DNA of 64,000 bases, taken from a bacterium Scap17 (lineage in GTDB: Bacteria; Pseudomonadota; Gammaproteobacteria; Pseudomonadales; Halomonadaceae). The number at the start of each line of letters is the position of its first letter. The first letter of the stretch is position 1. Position numbers and translations under genes: made by a program. The notes below the pieces were generated by a model that did no database searches, was not told the DNA's origin, and saw only the letters and a list, made by a program, of their open reading frames with translations. Positions 31,510-41,827 of this stretch are shown piece by piece. The DNA lies in NCBI GenBank assembly GCA_013376735.1, contig VINJ01000001.1:3844001-3908000 (forward strand), given 5' to 3'.

Positions 31510-31783
31510 TCGATGGTTTCGAAGCGGACTTCAAAAACATCAAGCAAAACAATCACCTGCAAACCTCTTTCACCGCTGGTGACGCCATGCGTCCCCGGCA
31601 GCGGATGCGTACTTTACGCAGGAATCGCCGTGAGGGCAAGGGCTTTTTGAAGAGATTGTCATTCTCGGGACATACGGGTGACATCTCTGAAATGCCTTTC
31701 TCTTCTCTCCTCATTCTGCTTCTCTTTTCTTCTTATCCTCGTCTTGCCGTTGCTTGCTGACATCTTCCCCCGGCCAGAAACAC
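31510..31783. other. Intergenic region upstream of the rRNA promoters
   Basis: About 275 bases between promoter P1 and the pssA terminator, completing a gene-free stretch from 31199. It may hold UP-element or Fis sites, but I cannot assign any. No credible ORF was seen. Confidence 0.5.
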
Positions 31784-31815
31784 ATTCGGCCCCGCCAGGA
31801 ATGGCGGGGCCGAAT
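31784..31815 (-). terminator. Terminator of pssA
   Basis: ATTCGGCCCCGCCA and TGGCGGGGCCGAAT form a 14-bp perfect stem with a 4-base loop, 31 bases beyond the pssA stop. Confidence 0.85.
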
Positions 31816-31845
31816 ATCGATCATCACACTGCTGACAGCTGACGC

Positions 31846-32697
31846 CTACTTGTTTCCGCGCAGCTTGCGACCCAGCGCCATGATCGGGCCACTGGCGACA
31901 TAGCAACCGAACAGGCCCAGCAGCATCACGGACGGCTCCAGCGAGATGACCACGAAGGCCAGCACGATGGCGAGCAGCGCCACAAAGGGCACCGGCCCCT
32001 TGAGGTCGATCTCCTTGAAGCTGTAGTAGCGAATGTTCGACACCATGAGGATACCGGCAGCCGCAACCACGAAGACCATCAGCGACTTGAAGGCGAAGGT
32101 CTCGGCGTCGAAATTGTGCATGGTCCACACGCAGCCGGCCACAAGTGCCGCCGCTGCCGGGCTCGGCAGGCCGATGAACCACTTCTTGTCGGTGGAGCCG
32201 ATCTGGACGTTGAAGCGTGCCAGACGCAGCGCAGCACCCGCCACGTAGACGAAGGCGGCGATCCAACCGATCTTGCCGACGTCCTGAAGAATCCAGCTGA
32301 AGGTGACCAGCGCCGGCGCTACACCGAAGGACAGCATGTCCGCGAGGCTGTCGTACTCGGCACCGAAGGCACTCTGGGTGTTGGTCAGGCGAGCTACACG
32401 ACCGTCCAGACCGTCGAGCACCATCGAGACGAAGATGGCGATGGAGGCGTTGGCAAATTCCCCGTTCAGCGCACACACCACGGCGAAGAAGCCGGAGAAC
32501 AGCGCCGAGGTAGTGAACAGGTTGGGCAGCAGGTAGATGCCACGCCGGCGAACGGGCTTGCCGTCCTCGATGGCCTCTTCCACGACTTCACTGTCGTCGG
32601 TGAACTCCTCCACCACCTTGTCCAGCACTGAGCTGCTACGGCGCGCCTCTGCTTCGGCGCCGCCTTCTACTCCGGGATGTCGATTTTCGTCAGTCAT
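31846..32697 (-). CDS. pssA: CDP-diacylglycerol--serine O-phosphatidyltransferase
   Basis: This 283-residue inner membrane enzyme makes phosphatidylserine from CDP-diacylglycerol and serine, the first step to phosphatidylethanolamine. The CDP-alcohol phosphotransferase motif is intact: Asp95, Gly96, Asp98, Gly99, Ala102, Arg103, Gly112, Asp116, Asp120. About eight hydrophobic segments follow an acidic N-terminal region. Start: ATG 32697 with AAGGAA 4 bases upstream. It lies downstream of ilvC in the same direction, an order also seen in Pseudomonas, but each gene has its own terminator. Confidence 0.93.
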   Translation of the reverse strand: MTDENRHPGVEGGAEAEARRSSSVLDKVVEEFTDDSEVVEEAIEDGKPVRRRGIYLLPNLFTTSALFSGFFAVVCALNGEFANASIAIFVSMVLDGLDGRVARLTNTQSAFGAEYDSLADMLSFGVAPALVTFSWILQDVGKIGWIAAFVYVAGAALRLARFNVQIGSTDKKWFIGLPSPAAAALVAGCVWTMHNFDAETFAFKSLMVFVVAAAGILMVSNIRYYSFKEIDLKGPVPFVALLAIVLAFVVISLEPSVMLLGLFGCYVASGPIMALGRKLRGNK

Positions 32698-32844
32698 GGG
32701 ATTCCTTGCATCATGCCTCATCGTGGCAGGGTAGCCACATTCTACACCTGCCAGTGAGCGCGAATAGTGGTGACACCCTAGCGACCTCACCGTCGACTGT
32801 CACTCCCTCCCCCATTCGATAGCGCTTATGAATCAGCAACGCAA

Positions 32845-32877
32845 GCGGGGCGCCCTCCTGATGGAGAGCGCCCCGCT
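32845..32877 (-). terminator. Terminator of ilvC
   Basis: GCGGGGCGC and GCGCCCCGC form a 9-bp perfect stem 30 bases after the ilvC stop. The tail is only TTG, so efficiency is uncertain. Confidence 0.7.
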
Positions 32878-32905
32878 CATTTCACGCCAGATCCAATAGG
32901 CAGGA

Positions 32906-34242
<1,337 letters not shown>

Positions 34243-35172
34243 ATGGACAATCGCCAGCTCAAGCAATTCCTGACCCTCGCCGAAACGCTACATTTCGGGC
34301 GCGCCAGCACTGCCTGCCACCTGAGCGCCTCTGCCCTGTCACGAGCCATCCGGGCCATGGAGGAAGAGCTGGGCGTCAGCCTGTTCGAGCGCGACAACCG
34401 CAGCGTCGCGCTGACACCGGCGGGTGAACGCTTCCGTCGTCATGCTCGCGAACTCCTGAGTCAGTGGGATGACATTCGCCAGTCACTGCTGGAAGACAGT
34501 GATGAACTGCGTGGCGAGCTCTCCCTGTATTGCTCGGTGACTGCCAGCTACAGCTTTCTTTACGAGATTCTGGCCACCTTCCGCGCCCGCCACCCGCACG
34601 TGGAGCTCAAGCTGCATACCGGTGACCCTGCCGTGGCACTGGAGCGTGTGCTGATGGGCCATGAGGACCTGGCAATCGCCGCGCGTCCGGATGTGCTGCC
34701 TTCCCGCCTGGCCTTTACCGACTTCGCCGAATCGCCGCTACGCTTCATTGCGCCGCGACATGATGGCCCCGGCCAGCGGCTGGAAGGCATCGGGGAGGCC
34801 GATGATTCAGTGGCGGGCGACGGTCACATCGACTGGGCCCGCGTGCCGATGATCCTGTCGGAGACCGGCCTGGCACGTGAGCGCTTCGATGCCTGGTGCC
34901 ACGAGCGCGGCATCAAGCCACGTCTGTATGCTCAGGTTGCCGGCAATGAGGCCATCGTCAGCATGGTCGGGCTGGGCTTCGGGATCGGTGTGGTGCCACA
35001 GATCGTGCTCGACAATTCGCCGCTGGCCGATCAGGTGCGCATCCTTGAGGTCGATCCTCCGCTGACCCCCTACAAGGTCGGCCTGTGCGTACAGGAAAAA
35101 CGCCTGCGTCATCCGCTGGTGCGCGCGTTATGGGAGCAACTGCCCGGCTCGCCGCAGCGACCCGTTGATTGA
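34243..35172 (+). CDS. ilvY: LysR-family activator of ilvC
   Basis: This 309-residue regulator has an N-terminal winged helix-turn-helix (HFGRASTACHLSASALSRAI) and a co-inducer domain. It resembles E. coli IlvY throughout (LFERDNRSVALTPAGE, YCSVTASYS, KLHTGDPAVALE, NEAIVSMVGLG). IlvY activates ilvC when acetolactate or acetohydroxybutyrate accumulates. The divergent arrangement with ilvC is the same as in E. coli. I chose ATG 34243 to start at MDNRQLKQFL; the frame is open to 34189. Confidence 0.9.
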   Translation: MDNRQLKQFLTLAETLHFGRASTACHLSASALSRAIRAMEEELGVSLFERDNRSVALTPAGERFRRHARELLSQWDDIRQSLLEDSDELRGELSLYCSVTASYSFLYEILATFRARHPHVELKLHTGDPAVALERVLMGHEDLAIAARPDVLPSRLAFTDFAESPLRFIAPRHDGPGQRLEGIGEADDSVAGDGHIDWARVPMILSETGLARERFDAWCHERGIKPRLYAQVAGNEAIVSMVGLGFGIGVVPQIVLDNSPLADQVRILEVDPPLTPYKVGLCVQEKRLRHPLVRALWEQLPGSPQRPVD

Positions 35173-35209
35173 TGCCTGATAGCGAGCCAACAAGAATGGC
35201 GCAGCAACG

Positions 35210-35240
35210 AAAACGGCGCCCCGAGGGGCGCCGTTCTTGT
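35210..35240. terminator. Bidirectional terminator between ilvY and ilvH
   Basis: AACGGCGCCCC and GGGGCGCCGTT form an 11-bp perfect stem with a 2-4 base loop between convergent genes, with T/A-rich flanks on both sides. Confidence 0.85.
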
Positions 35241-35263
35241 GTTGCGATTCCACTACCACCGTC

Positions 35264-35755
35264 TTACAGGCTCAACACCTTTTCACCGCGTGCGATGCCG
35301 GAGACACCGGTACGTGCCACTTCCATCACGCCCACCGGCTGCATCGCCGCCAGGAAGGCATCCAGCTTGCCGCCGTCACCGGTGATCTGAATGGTATAGA
35401 GGCTCGGGGTGATATCGACGATCTGGGCACGGAAGATGTCCGCCGTGCGCTTGATCTCGTCACGCTGGGCGCCCAACGCCTTGACCTTGACCAGCATCAG
35501 CTCGCGCTCGATGTGGCTGCCCTCGGTGAGGTCCACCAGCTTGACCACATCCACCAGCTTGTTGAGCTGCTTGGTGATCTGCTCGATGACACGATCTTCA
35601 CCGACCGTGGTGACGGTCAGACGGGACAGGGTCGCGTCTTCGGTCGGCGCCACGTTGAGGGTCTCGATGTTGAAGTTACGCTGTGAAAACAGGCCGACGA
35701 CCCGTGACAGCGCGCCCGGTTCGTTTTCCATCAGAATGGAGATGATATGGCGCAT
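35264..35755 (-). CDS. ilvH: Acetolactate synthase small (regulatory) subunit
   Basis: This 163-residue subunit binds valine and confers feedback inhibition on the large subunit. An ACT domain occupies the N-terminal half (ISILMENEPGALSRVVGLFSQRNFNIETL) and a second domain follows. The length equals E. coli IlvH. Its ATG overlaps the ilvI stop codon by one base (TGATG), so synthesis is coupled. Confidence 0.95.
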   Translation of the reverse strand: MRHIISILMENEPGALSRVVGLFSQRNFNIETLNVAPTEDATLSRLTVTTVGEDRVIEQITKQLNKLVDVVKLVDLTEGSHIERELMLVKVKALGAQRDEIKRTADIFRAQIVDITPSLYTIQITGDGGKLDAFLAAMQPVGVMEVARTGVSGIARGEKVLSL

Positions 35756-37479
35756 CAGGTCCGCTCCGTCTTCGTAAGCAGCATGTCACGCATGGAGCCG
35801 AGAGGCACCTGCATCGGGTAGACGTGTTCACGCGGGTCGACATAGATGTCGAGGAACACCAGCTCGTCCTTGTTGCGGAAGGCGTCTTCCAGCGCAGGCT
35901 CGAGCTCCTCCACCGTGTGCACCTTGATGGCGCGGAAGCCATAGGCACCCGCCAGCTGCACGAAGTCAGGCAGCGACTCCATATAGGAATGCGAGTGACG
36001 GGACTTGTAGTTCAGGTCCTGCCACTGACGCACCATGCCCAGCGACTGGTTGTTGAGGTTGATGATCTTGACCCCGATCCCGTACTGCTTACAGGTCGAG
36101 AACTCCTGCATCATCATCTGGAAGCTGCCTTCACCGGTGAACAGCACCACATCGTCTTCCGGGTAGGACATCTTGATGCCCATGGCCGCCGGGAAGCCGA
36201 AGCCCATGGTGCCCAGACCACCGGAGGTGATCCAGCGGTTGGGGCGCTGGAACTTGTAGTACTGGGCAGCGAACATCTGGTGCTGACCGACATCGGTGGC
36301 GACGAAGGCTTCGCCACGCGTCGCACGGTGCACGGCTTCCACCACCTGCTGCGGCTTGAGCGGCTCACCCGGGGCGGACGGCTCGTACAGCTTGCCTTCA
36401 CGCTCGGCACGCCAGCCATCGATCTGGGACCACCAGGCCTCCAGTGCATCGGGGTTGGCCAGCTCGCGGCCCTGCACGAGGCTGATCATCTCGTTGATCA
36501 CGGCATCGGCCGGACCGACGATCGGCACATCGGCGCGCACGGTCTTGGAGACCGAGCTCGGGTCGATGTCGACGTGGATGATCTTGGCCGTCGGGCAGAA
36601 CTTCGAGGTGTTGTTGGTCACGCGGTCATCGAAGCGCGCACCGATGCAGATGATCAGATCGGCGTGGTGCATGGCATTGTTCGACTCGTAGGAGCCGTGC
36701 ATGCCGGGCCAGCCCAGACACTGCCGATCGCCCTGCGGGTAGGCACCGATGCCCATCAGCGAAGTGGTGATCGGGAAGTTGAGGCGGCGTACCAGGTCAG
36801 TCAGCGCTTCGCTGGCACGCCCGGACACCACACCGCCACCGGTGAAGAACAGCGGGCGACGTGCCTTGAGCATCAGCTCCACGGCTTTCTTGATCTGGCC
36901 ACTGTGGCCACGGGTGACCGGGCTGTAGGAGCGCATGCGTACCTTCTTGGGGTAGCTGTACTCATAGCGTTCGGTCGGGGCGGTCATGTCCTTCGGGATA
37001 TCGATGACGACCGGCCCCGGGCGACCACTGGAGGCCAGATAGAAGGCCTTCTTGATCACCTCGGGAATCTCGCTCGGGTGCTTGATCGAGAAGCTGTGCT
37101 TCACGATCGGGCGAGTCACGCCGACGATGTCGGTTTCCTGGAAGGCGTCTTCACCGATCAGGTGACTGGCGACCTGACCACACAGCACGACCATGGGAAT
37201 CGAGTCCATGTAGGCCGTGGCGATACCAGTGACGGCATTGGTCGCGCCCGGGCCTGAGGTGACCAGCACCACACCCGGCTTGCCGGAGGCGCGCGCGTAA
37301 CCATCGGCGGCGTGGGTCGCGGCCTGCTCGTGACGGACCAGAACGTGCTGGACCTTGTCCTGGCGGAACAGGGCGTCATAGATATGCAGCGCCGCTCCAC
37401 CGGGATAGCCGTAAATATATTCCACGCCCTCGTCGTGCAGGGCGCGGGCGATCATGTCAGCGCCGGAAAGCAATTCCAC
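35755..37479 (-). CDS. ilvI: Acetolactate synthase large (catalytic) subunit
   Basis: This 574-residue thiamine-diphosphate enzyme condenses pyruvate with pyruvate or 2-oxobutyrate. Visible are GYPGGAALHIYDALF, the catalytic glutamate in VRHEQAATHAADGYARA and the ThDP motif, which reads GEGS rather than GDG. I chose GTG 37479 because GGGGAG lies 9 bases upstream and VELLSGADMIARAL aligns with the E. coli IlvI start (also 574 residues). The frame is open to 37587 but that part is not family-like. Confidence 0.94.
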   Translation of the reverse strand: MELLSGADMIARALHDEGVEYIYGYPGGAALHIYDALFRQDKVQHVLVRHEQAATHAADGYARASGKPGVVLVTSGPGATNAVTGIATAYMDSIPMVVLCGQVASHLIGEDAFQETDIVGVTRPIVKHSFSIKHPSEIPEVIKKAFYLASSGRPGPVVIDIPKDMTAPTERYEYSYPKKVRMRSYSPVTRGHSGQIKKAVELMLKARRPLFFTGGGVVSGRASEALTDLVRRLNFPITTSLMGIGAYPQGDRQCLGWPGMHGSYESNNAMHHADLIICIGARFDDRVTNNTSKFCPTAKIIHVDIDPSSVSKTVRADVPIVGPADAVINEMISLVQGRELANPDALEAWWSQIDGWRAEREGKLYEPSAPGEPLKPQQVVEAVHRATRGEAFVATDVGQHQMFAAQYYKFQRPNRWITSGGLGTMGFGFPAAMGIKMSYPEDDVVLFTGEGSFQMMMQEFSTCKQYGIGVKIINLNNQSLGMVRQWQDLNYKSRHSHSYMESLPDFVQLAGAYGFRAIKVHTVEELEPALEDAFRNKDELVFLDIYVDPREHVYPMQVPLGSMRDMLLTKTERT

Positions 37480-38057
37480 TTGGTTATTCTCCCCTGGAGG
37501 TCTCGAGTGCGTCCGGCGGCAATGCGCAAGCCGGATCGAGTGCGACCTGAATGTCGCTACCGCAGAAATTGCGGCACCTGATGCCAAACCCTGGCGTCTG
37601 CGGCCCGGTTAGGGCCTGCACTCTTGTCGCATCGGTTGGATGCGGTCGGGGCTGATGGCCGGTCGGTACGGTTGGCGTACCCGGACCGGCGTATCCTTTG
37701 ACAGGCGGACAGCGACTCAGCGTCTGTCCTTCACGCGGCGCTTCGAGGGTCGCCCGAATGGCCGCGCCCGCAATCAGGAATGGTCAAGAGTCCAACAGCC
37801 GCAAGGGGCTGTCAACTCAACCTTACGCCAGTGTGCGCCGCCTGCGCCAAATGCCACACCGATAACAACGAATCCGGCCATAAGCGTGCGTAAAACCTCA
37901 CCAATGGCGATAAATTCGCAATTTTCTGCTTCGTGAATTTCAGCCTGCCTCACGCCGGGTTGTCTTTTTGCGCCCGGACGGCAGACACGAAAACGCCCCA
38001 CCGCAAGCGGAAGGGCGTGCTTCCGTCACGGTGGGGCGTCACTCATGGGCGCGCGAA
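37480..38057. other. Intergenic region between ilvI and clpB
   Basis: About 580 bases with the clpB terminator at its right end. A TTGACA on the minus strand (37817-37812) could be the -35 of an ilvI promoter, but no good -10 follows at 16-18 bases. No branched-chain leader peptide with attenuator is evident. A 75-codon minus-strand ORF (37774-38001) contains a hydrophobic stretch but lacks a ribosome-binding site. Confidence 0.55.
37990..38042 (-). terminator. Terminator of clpB
   Basis: On the minus strand ACGCCCCACCG and CGGTGGGGCGT form an 11-bp perfect stem followed by TTTTCG. The large loop holds a secondary small hairpin (GAAGCACGCCCTTC). Confidence 0.75.
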
Positions 38058-40706
38058 TCAGCGCGTGAAGGTCAGTTCCCCGCCCTCTTCGTCGACACGG
38101 ATCACATCACCGGGCACGAAGTCGCCACCCAGCAGCGCCTGGGCCAGCGGATTCTCGATACGACTCTGGATGGCGCGCTTGAGCGGACGAGCGCCATAGA
38201 CCGGATCGAAGCCTGCCTTGGCCAGCAGCGCCATCGCGGCATCGGTGATATCGAAGCCGAGATCGCGATCGGCCAGGCGCGCCTTGAGACGTTCAAGCTG
38301 GATGCCCGCGATGGAAGCAATCTGCGCCTGCCCCAGCGCGTGGAACACGACCACTTCATCGATGCGGTTGATCAGCTCCGGTCGGAAGTGATTGCCGACG
38401 ACTTCCATCACCGCCGTCTTCATGTCGTCGTACTGGAAGGCCGCCTTGCGCTCGGCACGCTCGTCGGCACTTTCCGTACTGCCATCGTCTTCCGCCAGCT
38501 CGCCATTGAGGCCGCTCATGCGCTGGATCATTTCCGAGCCCAGGTTGGAGGTCATCACGATCACGGTGTTGCGGAAATCGACGGTGCGCCCCTGACCATC
38601 GGTCAGGCGGCCATCTTCCAGCACCTGCAGCAGGATGTTGAAGACATCAGGGTGCGCCTTCTCGACCTCGTCGAGCAGCAGCACGGAGTATGGCTTGCGG
38701 CGCACGGCCTCGGTCAGATAGCCGCCCTCTTCATACCCGACATAGCCGGGAGGCGCGCCGATCAAGCGGGCCACGGAGTGCTTCTCCATGAACTCGGACA
38801 TGTCGATGCGCACCATCGCCTCTTCGGTGTCGAACAGGAAGCTGGCCAGTGACTTGCAGAGCTCCGTCTTGCCGACGCCGGTCGGACCAAGGAACAGGAA
38901 AGAGCCGTTGGGACGATTCGGATCCGACAGCCCCGCGCGTGAGCGACGTACCGCATTGGACACCGCGATCACCGCCTCGTCCTGACCGATCACTTTCTCG
39001 TGCAGCGCCTCTTCCATGCGCAGCAGCTTGTCACGCTCGCCTTCGAGCATCTTGGCGACCGGAATGCCGGTCCAGCGCGAGACGACCTCGGCAATCTCCT
39101 CCTCGGTGACATTGGAGCGCAGCAGTACGTGGGCAGAGGTATCCGCCTCGCCTTCGCCGGCTTCGCTGATCTGCTTCTCGAGCCCCGGAATCACGCCGTA
39201 CTGCAGTTCCGACATACGGCTGAGGTCACCGGCGCGGCGCGCCTGCTCCAGATCGATACGCGCCTGTTCCAGCTCCGCCTTGAACTGGGCCGCGCCCTGG
39301 ATGCTGGACTTCTCGGCCTTCCAGACTTCATCGAGGTCGGCGTATTCACGCTCCAGCTCCGATATCTGGTCCTCAAGCGCGCCGAGGCGCTTGAGCGCCG
39401 CCTCATCAGTCTCCTTCTTGAGCGCTTCCCGCTCCATCTTGAGCTGGATCAGGCGGCGATCGAGGCGGTCCATCTCCTCAGGCTTGGAATCCAGCTCCAT
39501 GCGGATGCGTGACGCGGCCTCGTCGATCAGGTCGATCGCCTTGTCCGGCAGCTGGCGGTCCGTGATGTAACGCGAGGACAGCCGTGCAGCGGCGATGATG
39601 GCACTGTCGGTGATGTCGACCCCGTGGTGTACCTCGTAGCGCTCCTTCAGGCCACGCAGGATGGCAATGGTGTCTTCCTCGCTGGGCTGGTCGACCTGCA
39701 CCTTCTGGAAGCGGCGCTCGAGTGCGGCGTCCTTCTCGATGTACTGGCGATACTCGTCAAGCGTGGTGGCACCGACACAGTGCAGCTCGCCACGCGCCAG
39801 CGCCGGCTTGAGCATGTTGCCGGCGTCCATCGCGCCTTCGGCCTTGCCCGCGCCGACCATGGTGTGCAGCTCGTCGATGAACAGGATGACCTGGCCCTCT
39901 TCCTGCGCCAGCTCCTTGAGCACCGACTTGAGGCGCTCCTCGAATTCGCCGCGGAACTTGGCCCCCGCCAGCAGCGAGCCCATGTCGAGAGACAGCACGC
40001 GCTTGTTCTTGAGGCCTTCCGGCACCTCGCCATTGACGATACGGCTGGCCAGCCCCTCGACGATGGCGGTCTTGCCGACACCAGGTTCACCGATCAACAC
40101 CGGGTTGTTCTTGGTGCGACGCTGCAGCACCTGGATCGTGCGCCGAATTTCCTCGTCACGCCCGATCACCGGGTCGAGCTTGCCATCCCGCGCGCGCTCG
40201 GTGAGATCCAGGGTGTACTTGTTGAGCGCCTCGCGATTGTTCTCGGCATCGGCATCGCCCACGGCTTCGCCACCGCGCAGTGCATCGATGGCGGAGGTCA
40301 GGGCGGGCTTCTTGATGCCCGAGGAGGTGAACAGCTTGCCGAGATCACCGCCCAGCTCCAGCGCGGCCAGCAGCGCGAGCTCGGAGGCGATGAATTGATC
40401 GCCGCGCTTCTGCGCTTCACGATCGGCCAGATTCAGAAGCTTGCCGAGGGCCTGCGAGGGCGCGACATTGCCGTCGAACTGGGACACGGTCGGCAGGTCA
40501 TCCAGCTGGCGCTTGAGGCCACTCATCAGACTGGTGGCATCGCCGCCCGCCTTGTTGACCAGTGCCTTGAGACCGCCATCGCGGTCCTCCAGCAGCGCCA
40601 GCAGCAGATGCTGTGGGTGAATTTCATTGTGGCCTCGCCCGACGGCGAGCGACTGGGCATCCGCCAGAGCGTTCTGCAGCTTGCTGGTGAGTTTGTCGAT
40701 GCGCAT
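38058..40706 (-). CDS. clpB: ATP-dependent disaggregase ClpB
   Basis: This 882-residue Hsp100 protein resolubilises aggregated proteins with DnaK. It has an N-terminal Clp_N repeat domain (1-145), a first AAA+ module with GEPGVGKT (206-213), a coiled-coil middle domain (about 405-530) and a second AAA+ module with GPTGVGKT (607-614). It ends with the C-terminal D2 small domain. It is about 25 residues longer than E. coli ClpB (857). The excess sits at about 730-758, where a Glu/Asp/Ser-rich insert precedes [12 protein letters not shown]. The start has AGGAG 7 bases upstream and is preceded by a heat-shock promoter. Confidence 0.96.
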   Translation of the reverse strand: MRIDKLTSKLQNALADAQSLAVGRGHNEIHPQHLLLALLEDRDGGLKALVNKAGGDATSLMSGLKRQLDDLPTVSQFDGNVAPSQALGKLLNLADREAQKRGDQFIASELALLAALELGGDLGKLFTSSGIKKPALTSAIDALRGGEAVGDADAENNREALNKYTLDLTERARDGKLDPVIGRDEEIRRTIQVLQRRTKNNPVLIGEPGVGKTAIVEGLASRIVNGEVPEGLKNKRVLSLDMGSLLAGAKFRGEFEERLKSVLKELAQEEGQVILFIDELHTMVGAGKAEGAMDAGNMLKPALARGELHCVGATTLDEYRQYIEKDAALERRFQKVQVDQPSEEDTIAILRGLKERYEVHHGVDITDSAIIAAARLSSRYITDRQLPDKAIDLIDEAASRIRMELDSKPEEMDRLDRRLIQLKMEREALKKETDEAALKRLGALEDQISELEREYADLDEVWKAEKSSIQGAAQFKAELEQARIDLEQARRAGDLSRMSELQYGVIPGLEKQISEAGEGEADTSAHVLLRSNVTEEEIAEVVSRWTGIPVAKMLEGERDKLLRMEEALHEKVIGQDEAVIAVSNAVRRSRAGLSDPNRPNGSFLFLGPTGVGKTELCKSLASFLFDTEEAMVRIDMSEFMEKHSVARLIGAPPGYVGYEEGGYLTEAVRRKPYSVLLLDEVEKAHPDVFNILLQVLEDGRLTDGQGRTVDFRNTVIVMTSNLGSEMIQRMSGLNGELAEDDGSTESADERAERKAAFQYDDMKTAVMEVVGNHFRPELINRIDEVVVFHALGQAQIASIAGIQLERLKARLADRDLGFDITDAAMALLAKAGFDPVYGARPLKRAIQSRIENPLAQALLGGDFVPGDVIRVDEEGGELTFTR

Positions 40707-40752
40707 GGTGCTGTCTCCTGAGAGTCATGGCGGTACTCCTTTTCTCAGGAGC
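40707..40752 (-). promoter_or_regulatory. clpB 5' leader hairpin covering the ribosome-binding site
   Basis: In the mRNA, CTCCTGAGA (40751-40743) is perfectly complementary to TCTCAGGAG (40723-40715), which contains the clpB AGGAG. The 9-bp stem with a 19-base loop could block ribosome binding at low temperature. Function is inference from complementarity. Confidence 0.5.
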
Positions 40753-40783
40753 TTCGCCTGTAACTTTTCGTATCTGACTCTCA

Positions 40784-40811
40784 AGATGGGGACTGGTGCA
40801 CGGCTTTCAAG
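40784..40811 (-). promoter_or_regulatory. Sigma-32 heat-shock promoter of clpB
   Basis: On the minus strand CTTGAAA (40811-40805), a 13-base spacer and CCCCATCT (40791-40784) match the RpoH consensus almost perfectly. The predicted start gives a 5' leader of about 70 bases. Confidence 0.88.
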
Positions 40812-41011
40812 GCAGGATTCGCCGCACTGCAGCATGTTGTGCCATTCGCCTGATCCAGGTCAGTTTCCCGCCCTGCCGGCCATCACCTTTGCCACACAGA
40901 AACGCTCCGCCGACCTGGAACATCAGGTCAACGGGGCATTTGTGGGTACTGAATGTCGAGCTTGTGGAATGCGCAGACCAGAACCCTGGACAGTGATTTC
41001 TGCTCAGCGCC

Positions 41012-41788
41012 TCAGCGCAGCCAGATCACCGTGGCGAGGCGCCCGGTCACGCCATCATCACGACGATGGGAGTAGAAACGCGACTCCGAGGCGGTGCAGA
41101 AGTGGCCGCCACTGACATGACCGACTCCGGCACGCTCGAGACGCAGACGTGCCAGCTTGTAGAGGTCGCACATGTAATGACCAAGCCGGTAGGGACTGGC
41201 CTCGAAGGCATCATCGGCCTCAGGCAGGTCCGCGATGAAGGCGTCACGTACCTCGGGGCCGACCTCGAACTGCGCATTGGAGATCGCAGGACCCAGCCAG
41301 GCCATCAGCTCGCCGGGGGCATCGCCGAGACGCTCGATGGTGGCTTCCAGCACGCCTTCGACCAGCCCGCGCCAACCCGCATGTGCCACACCGACACGCG
41401 TGCCCTGCCGATCACAGAACAGCACCGGCAGGCAGTCCGCCGTCATCACCACACAGGCCTGCCCGGTGCCGGTACTGATGCAGGCATCCGCCCGTGGCGG
41501 TGCACCCGGCCGGCCCTCGGCGTGGCAGACATCGAAGGCATCCACCACCTGAGTGCCATGCACCTGGTCCAGCCATGCCAGCGGACGCCCGTCATCGACC
41601 TCTGCCGCAAGCAGCTCACGCACCTGCGCTACCATCGCCGGGTCATCGCCGACGTGCAGCGCCGGATTGAAGCCAGCATACGGCCCCTGGCTGGGGCCGC
41701 TCTCACGCGTGGTCACGAAGGCCTGCACCGGGCTCGGCGCGGGCCAGTCCGGCAGTATCAGGGTCGGGCGTAGACTCTCGTCGTGCAT
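41012..41788 (-). CDS. pgeF: Laccase-domain protein (YfiH/PgeF family)
   Basis: This 258-residue protein has the metal-site residues of the family: His77 (DQVHGTQ), Cys119 (TADCLPVLF) and His136 (VAHAGWRG). Members are called polyphenol oxidase or PgeF; reported activities include purine nucleoside phosphorylase/deaminase chemistry and removal of misincorporated L-serine from peptidoglycan precursors. It lies 39 bases downstream of rluD in the same direction, a common pairing. Confidence 0.92.
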   Translation of the reverse strand: MHDESLRPTLILPDWPAPSPVQAFVTTRESGPSQGPYAGFNPALHVGDDPAMVAQVRELLAAEVDDGRPLAWLDQVHGTQVVDAFDVCHAEGRPGAPPRADACISTGTGQACVVMTADCLPVLFCDRQGTRVGVAHAGWRGLVEGVLEATIERLGDAPGELMAWLGPAISNAQFEVGPEVRDAFIADLPEADDAFEASPYRLGHYMCDLYKLARLRLERAGVGHVSGGHFCTASESRFYSHRRDDGVTGRLATVIWLR

Positions 41789-41827
41789 AACCTCTCCTTG
41801 TGCGGCGTGTCGCGCGAGCCTGCCGCC

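Noticed and set aside
36125-36145. GEGS instead of GDG in the ThDP motif of IlvI, first suspected as a catalytic defect
   Set aside because: Glu at this position, to my recollection, also occurs in pseudomonad acetolactate synthases, and the rest of the active site is intact.
35824-37257. A 477-codon plus-strand frame opposite ilvI
   Set aside because: It lies entirely within a clearly conserved gene and has no ribosome-binding site or family resemblance.
37774-38001. A 75-codon minus-strand ORF with a hydrophobic stretch upstream of ilvI
   Set aside because: No ribosome-binding site, and it does not look like a branched-chain leader peptide; it also overlaps the clpB terminator.
39624-40721. 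A 365-codon plus-strand frame opposite clpB, and a similar one at 32990-34024 opposite ilvC
   Set aside because: Both mirror strongly conserved genes; the open frames follow from codon bias at the third position.
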